A stretch of DNA of 64,000 nt from Muribaculum intestinale (GTDB taxonomy: Bacteria; Bacteroidota; Bacteroidia; Bacteroidales; Muribaculaceae), in NCBI RefSeq assembly GCF_002201515.1, contig NZ_CP021421.1, positions 3,162,001 to 3,226,000 on the forward strand, read 5' to 3'. A model generated the notes under the pieces. The model was not told where the DNA came from. It ran no database searches and saw nothing but the letters and a program-made list of their open reading frames with translations. Position 1 is the first letter of the stretch, and each line of letters starts with the position of its first letter. This document shows, piece after piece, positions 60,561 to 64,000 of this stretch. The position numbers and the translations under genes are program-made.

Positions 60561-61670
60561 ATGGGAAGATATAATCAAGACATACAACTTGCCAAACGTG
60601 GGAAAGCGGTTTGCTCATACTGCGGCAAAAAGTCCTTTGTGAACTACATTTATTCTGATGGCGCTCCAGTCGCTGATGGCGTGTGCGGCAAGTGCGACCG
60701 AGCGGATAATTGTGGCGTTCATTATCCCCCAAGAGAATACTTCAAAGACAATCCTACATTCAAGCCTGCAAGATTCAGTCAGTTCAGACCTCAACGGAAG
60801 CGACCAGTCATAACACCCCCAAGTTATATTGATTCCTCGCTTATGCTTGATACTATGCGCGGATATGAAATGAATTCGTTTGCAAAGTTTCTGCACTCTA
60901 CATTTGATGAGGTAGCAGGTGCGGATATAGTTCAAGCCAACATCGAGCGTTATGCCGTTGGCACCTCGTCAAGATATGGCGGTTCGGCTATCTTTTGGCA
61001 GGTGGACCAGTTCGGCAGAATCCGAAGCGGGCAGATAATAGGATATGATGCAACTTCGGGCAAGCGTAATCACAAGCAACAAAACTGGGTTCATTCCGTG
61101 ATGCAGGAGAATTATCCCGATTATAAACTTGAACAATGCTACTTCGGCAGTCACCTCATCAATTCCGCTGATAAAGTCGTTGCAGAGATTCATCAAGAAT
61201 GGGATGCTATTCCAAATATGCAGAAATGTGAAGTCGAGCCTATCATATATCTTTTTGAATCGCCCAAAGCGGCAGTCATTATGTCTATCGCTCTGATGTG
61301 GGGCGGATGTCGAATGACGGAAGTCCCGATGGCAACTTGCTCATGCGGCAACCTAAATCCAAGTTTGGATTCTCGTAAAAATCCATATAACAAGATTCAA
61401 GTCTTGAAGAATCGAAAAGTCGTGCTATTCCCCGACAACGGCAAGTTCGAGGACTGGAAAGCCAAGGGCGAGCAGCTCAAAGGATTCTGCAAGGAAGTGT
61501 GGATAAGTACGGCTATGGAGCGGAATCTTCACCCTCATGCTATCGACTGCGAGATTGAAGATGGTGATGGCTTCGACGACGTGATTCTGCGCTACGTTCA
61601 AGCAGGGAAGCCGATATGGGATTTAATCATAACTTGCTATGGTTATCACGGCCAGTGGCAAATCGTATAA
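60561..61670 (+). CDS. DUF6371 primase/TOPRIM-like protein (element C)
   Basis: A 369-residue homologue of the element A protein. Zinc module CSYCGKKSFVNYIYSDG...GVCGKCDRADNCGVHYPPREYFKDNP, DUF6371 core MRGYEMNSFAKFLHSTF and IERYAVGTSSRYGGSAIFWQVDQFGRIRSGQ. The TOPRIM-like end has IIYLFESPKAAVIMSIALMWGG (acidic Glu) and VVLFPDNGKFEDWKAKG (DxG). Presumed primase for the excised element. The iteron cluster lies directly upstream. Confidence 0.78.
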   Translation: MGRYNQDIQLAKRGKAVCSYCGKKSFVNYIYSDGAPVADGVCGKCDRADNCGVHYPPREYFKDNPTFKPARFSQFRPQRKRPVITPPSYIDSSLMLDTMRGYEMNSFAKFLHSTFDEVAGADIVQANIERYAVGTSSRYGGSAIFWQVDQFGRIRSGQIIGYDATSGKRNHKQQNWVHSVMQENYPDYKLEQCYFGSHLINSADKVVAEIHQEWDAIPNMQKCEVEPIIYLFESPKAAVIMSIALMWGGCRMTEVPMATCSCGNLNPSLDSRKNPYNKIQVLKNRKVVLFPDNGKFEDWKAKGEQLKGFCKEVWISTAMERNLHPHAIDCEIEDGDGFDDVILRYVQAGKPIWDLIITCYGYHGQWQIV

Positions 61671-61688
61671 CTCAAAACTATCAAAGAT

Positions 61689-61928
61689 ATGTGGACTTAT
61701 AAGACAATGCGCTACGACAATCGGCTTGATATTCAGTTCCGCTTCAACTTCGTTACTGGAATCATTGAAATGCGGGTCGATGACAACGTGGCAGAAGCAA
61801 ACGGATACTATAACCTTGAACACCTTAAATCGGAAATCGCCAAGACTTCACCAAAACTGGAGATTCCCGAATGGATAAGGATTGACAATTGCGGTTCGCC
61901 TGCACTTGCAGCCTTGAACCTCAACTGA
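61689..61928 (+). CDS. Small hypothetical protein of element C
   Basis: A 79-residue frame starting 18 bp after the DUF6371 stop. The sequence MWTYKTMRYDNRLDIQFRFNF looks like an amphipathic beta/alpha protein, with SEIAKTSPKLEIPEWIRI near the end. Spacing and strand fit the operon. No homologue recognised. Confidence 0.5.
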   Translation: MWTYKTMRYDNRLDIQFRFNFVTGIIEMRVDDNVAEANGYYNLEHLKSEIAKTSPKLEIPEWIRIDNCGSPALAALNLN

Positions 61929-61939
61929 AAAAAACGGCT

Positions 61940-62038
61940 CACAATATCGGCAAGGTAACTTTTAAGGCTATCAAGTAAATGTTCCTTTCCAAAATGTACG
62001 TGATATCGCTAAAAAAGTAAACTCTTGTCGATATTGTG
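61940..62038. repeat. 15-bp inverted repeat in the element C non-coding region
   Basis: CACAATATCGGCAAG at 61940-61954 and CTTGTCGATATTGTG at 62024-62038, complementary with one mismatch and 69 bp apart. The stretch 61929-62177 has no gene; an RNA structure or replication site is possible. Confidence 0.5.
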
Positions 62039-62177
62039 GTTAACAATCGAGTTAATTTAATCAATGTGAATGTCGGGTAATAATCAGCATTTTTGGTTAT
62101 TATTATCAAGTGCGAGATTTTCAGCTTCTCGGATTCCGTTCCCGATACTCACTATTTCATCATAAAATTAAAACTAT

Positions 62178-62549
62178 ATGGGAAGAAAATCTAAGCAGGA
62201 AATATATTTTGAATCTCATAAAATGACAATCTACGAGTGCTTGAACAGCTATTCGGATAGTCATAAATATTTTGAGGAGGATAAGATGTTTGTCGCTTTG
62301 ATGTTAAGCGGATTTTCTGCGGCTATGGCTTACAGACTAAGCTACAAAACATCTGCGACAATGCAAAGTAGCGCGGTGCTTGCCAGTAGGCGTGTCCGTG
62401 AGCCTCAGATACAAAAACTATTAGACCGAGTGATTGACTGCGCGGATGGCGGACTACTCTATATCAGCAGAAAAGGCTTCAAGGGGAAAAGGCGTTGGGA
62501 AGCATGGCGGGGAAAGCAGGTCAAAAACATTGATACCTCGCCAATCTGA
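62178..62549 (+). CDS. Terminase-small-subunit-like protein (element C)
   Basis: A 123-residue basic protein. The segment FVALMLSGFSAAMAYRLSYKTSATMQSSAVLASRRVREPQIQKLLDRVI follows the small-terminase N-terminal pattern. That pattern is a helix, a short G-x-S-A-x-x-A-Y-R turn, a run of residues including SA, then a final V..PxIQKLL helix. In phages this part binds the packaging site, and in phage satellites such as SaPIs a satellite-encoded copy redirects packaging. The C-terminus is Trp/Lys-rich. Similarity is by pattern only; another HTH protein is possible. Confidence 0.45.
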   Translation: MGRKSKQEIYFESHKMTIYECLNSYSDSHKYFEEDKMFVALMLSGFSAAMAYRLSYKTSATMQSSAVLASRRVREPQIQKLLDRVIDCADGGLLYISRKGFKGKRRWEAWRGKQVKNIDTSPI

Positions 62550-62921
62550 AAAAAATAAAATAAAAATTTCGGGGGATGCTGACATACTAAAACCTGCGGC
62601 TTCAAAGGGGGGGGCGGGGTATGCTCTGAAAACCTCAACAAAAAATTTTTCAAGGTCACACTCGCCACAAAAATGTGGGCAGCTACTTTTACCCCCTGCA
62701 CCCCTTATCAAGATGAGCCGTTGCCAGTCGTGGTGATGGCTCTTTTGCTATTGATGGCAATACTGCGTCCAAGACTGGATTCAGAAGCAGAGTTATGCGG
62801 ATTATGCCGCAAAACCTCGACCAGTCCTAATGTGGATTCGATGGCAGGATTATCAACCAACGCAAATCTGCGCTCGTTGAAGTTCCCAAGAAGATGGCGA
62901 AAAGCAGGAATCGAAAATCAA
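62550..62921. other. Non-coding right arm of element C
   Basis: About 370 bp after the terminase-like gene. Short overlapping frames exist on both strands but none looks coding. It has A-runs, an 8-10 base G/C tract (near 62606-62617) and a C-rich CCCCCTGCACCCC stretch near 62692. It could hold a packaging or replication site. No other structure recognised. Confidence 0.4.
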
Positions 62922-62939
62922 AGTTCCGAATAAGTTCCG
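62922..62939 (+). repeat. Arm-type repeats AGTTCCG, right end of element C
   Basis: AGTTCCG at 62922 and 62933 (11 bp apart), with a one-mismatch AGTTCCC at 62881. Same word as at the left end. Confidence 0.7.
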
Positions 62940-62944
62940 ACCTA

Positions 62945-62981
62945 TAAAAAGAAAAGCACCTACAAATGAATGTAGGTGCTT
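62945..62981 (-). terminator. Current tRNA-Met terminator, supplied by element C
   Basis: Minus-strand perfect 11-bp stem AAGCACCTACA/TGTAGGTGCTT then TTCTTTTT, 14 bp after the tRNA 3' end. Confidence 0.85.
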
Positions 62982-62994
62982 GATTTTCAATTTG

Positions 62995-63068
62995 TGGTCC
63001 CACTTGGGCTTGAACCAAGGACTCCCTGATTATGAGTCAGGTGCTCTAACCAACTGAGCTATAGGACC
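62995..63068 (-). tRNA. tRNA-Met (anticodon CAT)
   Basis: Acceptor GGTCCTA/TGGGACC, D-arm GCTC/GAGC, anticodon stem CCTGA/TCAGG with loop CTCATAA, T-arm CTTGG/CCAAG. The 3' CCA is not fully encoded (reads CA A). Most likely elongator tRNA-Met; a CAT-anticodon tRNA-Ile2 is the alternative, while initiator features are absent. The plus-strand segment 62994-63037 is the att core, so the 3' half of this gene has been replaced by incoming elements at each integration. Confidence 0.92.
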
Positions 63069-63096
63069 GAAACCATTATAAAAACGGTCAATAAGG

Positions 63097-63184
63097 CGGA
63101 GCGACCGAGATTCGAACTCGGGATACGCTTTTGGCGTATACACGCTTTCCAGGCGTGCCTCTTCAGCCACTCGAGCATCGCTCC
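63097..63184 (-). tRNA. tRNA-Ser (anticodon GGA)
   Basis: 88-nt class II tRNA. Acceptor GGAGCGA/TCGCTCC, anticodon stem CACGC/GCGTG with loop CTGGAAA, long variable arm (TATACGCCAAAAGCGTA), T-arm CCGAG/CTCGG. CCA not encoded. Transcribed ahead of tRNA-Met. Confidence 0.95.
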
Positions 63185-63265
63185 ATAGTATGCTTTCGCA
63201 TTGTGAAAGCTCTCTTGCTTTCTGAATTGGACGACACCTTTCCAGCGCCCCTCTCAAATCGAATG

Positions 63266-63295
63266 CAAAGTTAACGGATTTTACGCTATCTGCAA
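63266..63295 (-). promoter_or_regulatory. Promoter of the tRNA-Ser/tRNA-Met operon
   Basis: Minus-strand TTG (63293-63295), 19-bp spacer, TAACTTTG (63266-63273), about 80 bp upstream of tRNA-Ser. Confidence 0.7.
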
Positions 63296-63375
63296 TGCAT
63301 ATTGCGTTAATAAAAGTTAACACGCCCGATGTTTTTTAATTCTCTCCTATAAACCAAAGAGATACAATCACACAG

Positions 63376-63603
63376 TCATTTCTTACAGGAACCACCTCCA
63401 CTGCATCCAGACGAACGTCTGCCACACACTTCGGATTTTGCCGATGAACATTTATCGGCAAGTTCGCACCCACAACACTCCTTTTTCTCGGAGACTCGCT
63501 TAACATAGCGCATAATTGCATTTATTGCAAATATGACAGCCGCAATAACAATCAGCGCCACCCATACCCATTGCAGCAGGTAGGCGTCGGTCATCAATGC
63601 CAT
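63376..63603 (-). CDS. FeoB-associated Cys-rich membrane protein-like
   Basis: A 75-residue protein with one membrane helix (YLLQWVWVALIVIAAVIFAINAIM). A Cys-rich tail follows (KECCGCELADKCSSAKSEVCGRRSSGCSGGGSC) with eight cysteines, the pattern of FeoB-associated Cys-rich proteins. No feoB gene is next to it here. I start at the ATG at 63601-63603, since the longer frame begins with TTG inside the Nudix stop. It lies 2 bp after the Nudix stop, so the two are one operon. The role in iron handling is by family analogy. Confidence 0.7.
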   Translation of the reverse strand: MALMTDAYLLQWVWVALIVIAAVIFAINAIMRYVKRVSEKKECCGCELADKCSSAKSEVCGRRSSGCSGGGSCKK

Positions 63604-63605
63604 AA

Positions 63606-64000
63606 TCAATCAAGATATTTTCTTATAATACTAAATTCCTGTTCAAAATTTGGAGTAAACACTCCGGTTCCTATCGCACATTCAATCTCGGCAAGCGGCC
63701 AAAAACGGCCTTCGCTTATCTCAACAGGATCCGGCACAATCGTCGTTTCCTCCCCGATTATAACAATAAACGGATTGATTAGTTCACGCTCACGGTCCGA
63801 ACAGAATACATACGGAGGCAGAGCCGTCATCTCAAATCCGGTCAGACCAAGTTCCTCGCGGGCCTCTCTGCGGAGTGCCTCCTCCGTACTTTCGCCAAAG
63901 TCCACATGTCCGCCTACAGCCGTATCCCATTTCCCCGGCTGTATATCCTTAGTCATTGCCCTTTTCTGCAGATAAAGCGTATGTCCCGCCCCGATTACAT
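63606..64000 (-). CDS. Nudix hydrolase (5' end beyond the window)
   Basis: The frame is open to the window edge, at least 131 residues. The Nudix box GHVDFGESTEEALRREAREELGL matches Gx5Ex7REUxEExGU completely. Upstream GAGHTLYLQKRAMTKDIQPGKWDTAVGGH is typical of the strand before the box. Such enzymes hydrolyse nucleoside diphosphates linked to X; the exact substrate is unknown, and IDI-like or MutT-like activity is possible. Its stop abuts the Cys-rich membrane protein gene. Confidence 0.85.
   Translation of the reverse strand, partial: VIGAGHTLYLQKRAMTKDIQPGKWDTAVGGHVDFGESTEEALRREAREELGLTGFEMTALPPYVFCSDRERELINPFIVIIGEETTIVPDPVEISEGRFWPLAEIECAIGTGVFTPNFEQEFSIIRKYLD

Larger units (their letters stand above)
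56375..63037. mobile_element. Element C: small non-mobilizable element, possible phage satellite
   Basis: The element next to the intact tRNA-Met and therefore the last to integrate. About 6.6 kb; arm word AGTTCCG at both ends. Genes, all on the plus strand: integrase, unknown protein, HTH, ATPase, DUF6371, two small proteins, the last resembling terminase small subunits. No relaxase, oriT or capsid gene. Confidence 0.8.

Noticed and set aside
62434..62933. Several overlapping 80-100 codon frames on both strands after the terminase-like gene
   Set aside because: Low-complexity, mutually overlapping, no ribosome sites; treated as non-coding.

Overview
The window looks like a Bacteroidales chromosome, probably Muribaculaceae-like (inferred, not proven). 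Supporting signs are promoters of the form TTTG/TTG - about 19-20 bp - TAnnTTTG, the families DUF4923, DUF3853 and DUF3408, IntDOT-like recombinases, and genes with A-rich leaders. It has three parts: conserved chromosome on the left (1-14288), about 48.7 kb of stacked mobile DNA (14289-62993), and conserved chromosome on the right (62994-64000).

Left flank, nearly all on the minus strand: the 5' part of glnS, a nicotinamidase-like hydrolase, and a five-gene MacAB-TolC-type export operon (ATPase, two permeases, adaptor, outer-membrane channel). A DUF4923 lipocalin-like protein, a CBM9-like protein, a LysE exporter, a YgiQ radical-SAM protein and UvrB follow. The flank ends in tRNA-Arg(UCU) on the plus strand. 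Right flank: a tRNA-Ser(GGA)/tRNA-Met(CAU) operon on the minus strand, a Cys-rich small membrane protein and a Nudix hydrolase. The two tRNA 3' ends face each other, and the whole accessory region lies between them.

The accessory region grew from both tRNAs. At tRNA-Arg there are two decayed elements. Element 1 (14274-21023) carries an integrase cut by an IS21 element and an RloA/RloB (AbiL-like) defence pair. Element 2 (from 21011) carries a broken integrase, an N-terminally truncated sigma-54 regulator and a second, nearly identical IS21. At tRNA-Met three elements lie head to tail: A (26521-40965), B (40922-56418) and C (56375-63037). Their junctions carry a copy of the tRNA 3' end (44 bp at three sites, 14 bp at the oldest). 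Each junction also has a tRNA-side intrinsic terminator of different sequence, and an integrase starts about 200-240 bp inside.

A and B are mobilizable. They share a relaxase/MobC/DUF3408/coiled-coil module and a 78-bp identical oriT candidate, but the module lies in opposite orientations. C has no relaxase. It has an integrase, HTH protein, helicase-like ATPase, DUF6371 primase-like protein and a terminase-small-subunit-like protein, and may be a phage satellite. Cargo: A has a DUF1016 nuclease and a run of lipoprotein genes. B has a Panacea/GNAT-like toxin-antitoxin candidate and a two-component system with outer-membrane proteins, one frameshifted.

The strongest unexplained pattern is that each of the five elements has its own short repeat between att and integrase: GTGGGCA, GTGTACA, GTGGACA, GTGTTCA and AGTTCCG. 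In A, B and C the same word recurs at the far end. Four of the five fit GTGNNCA. These look like integrase arm-binding sites that have diverged so that stacked neighbours do not cross-react. A second pattern is an element-specific inverted-repeat cluster between the replication ATPase and primase genes of A, B and C, a candidate origin.
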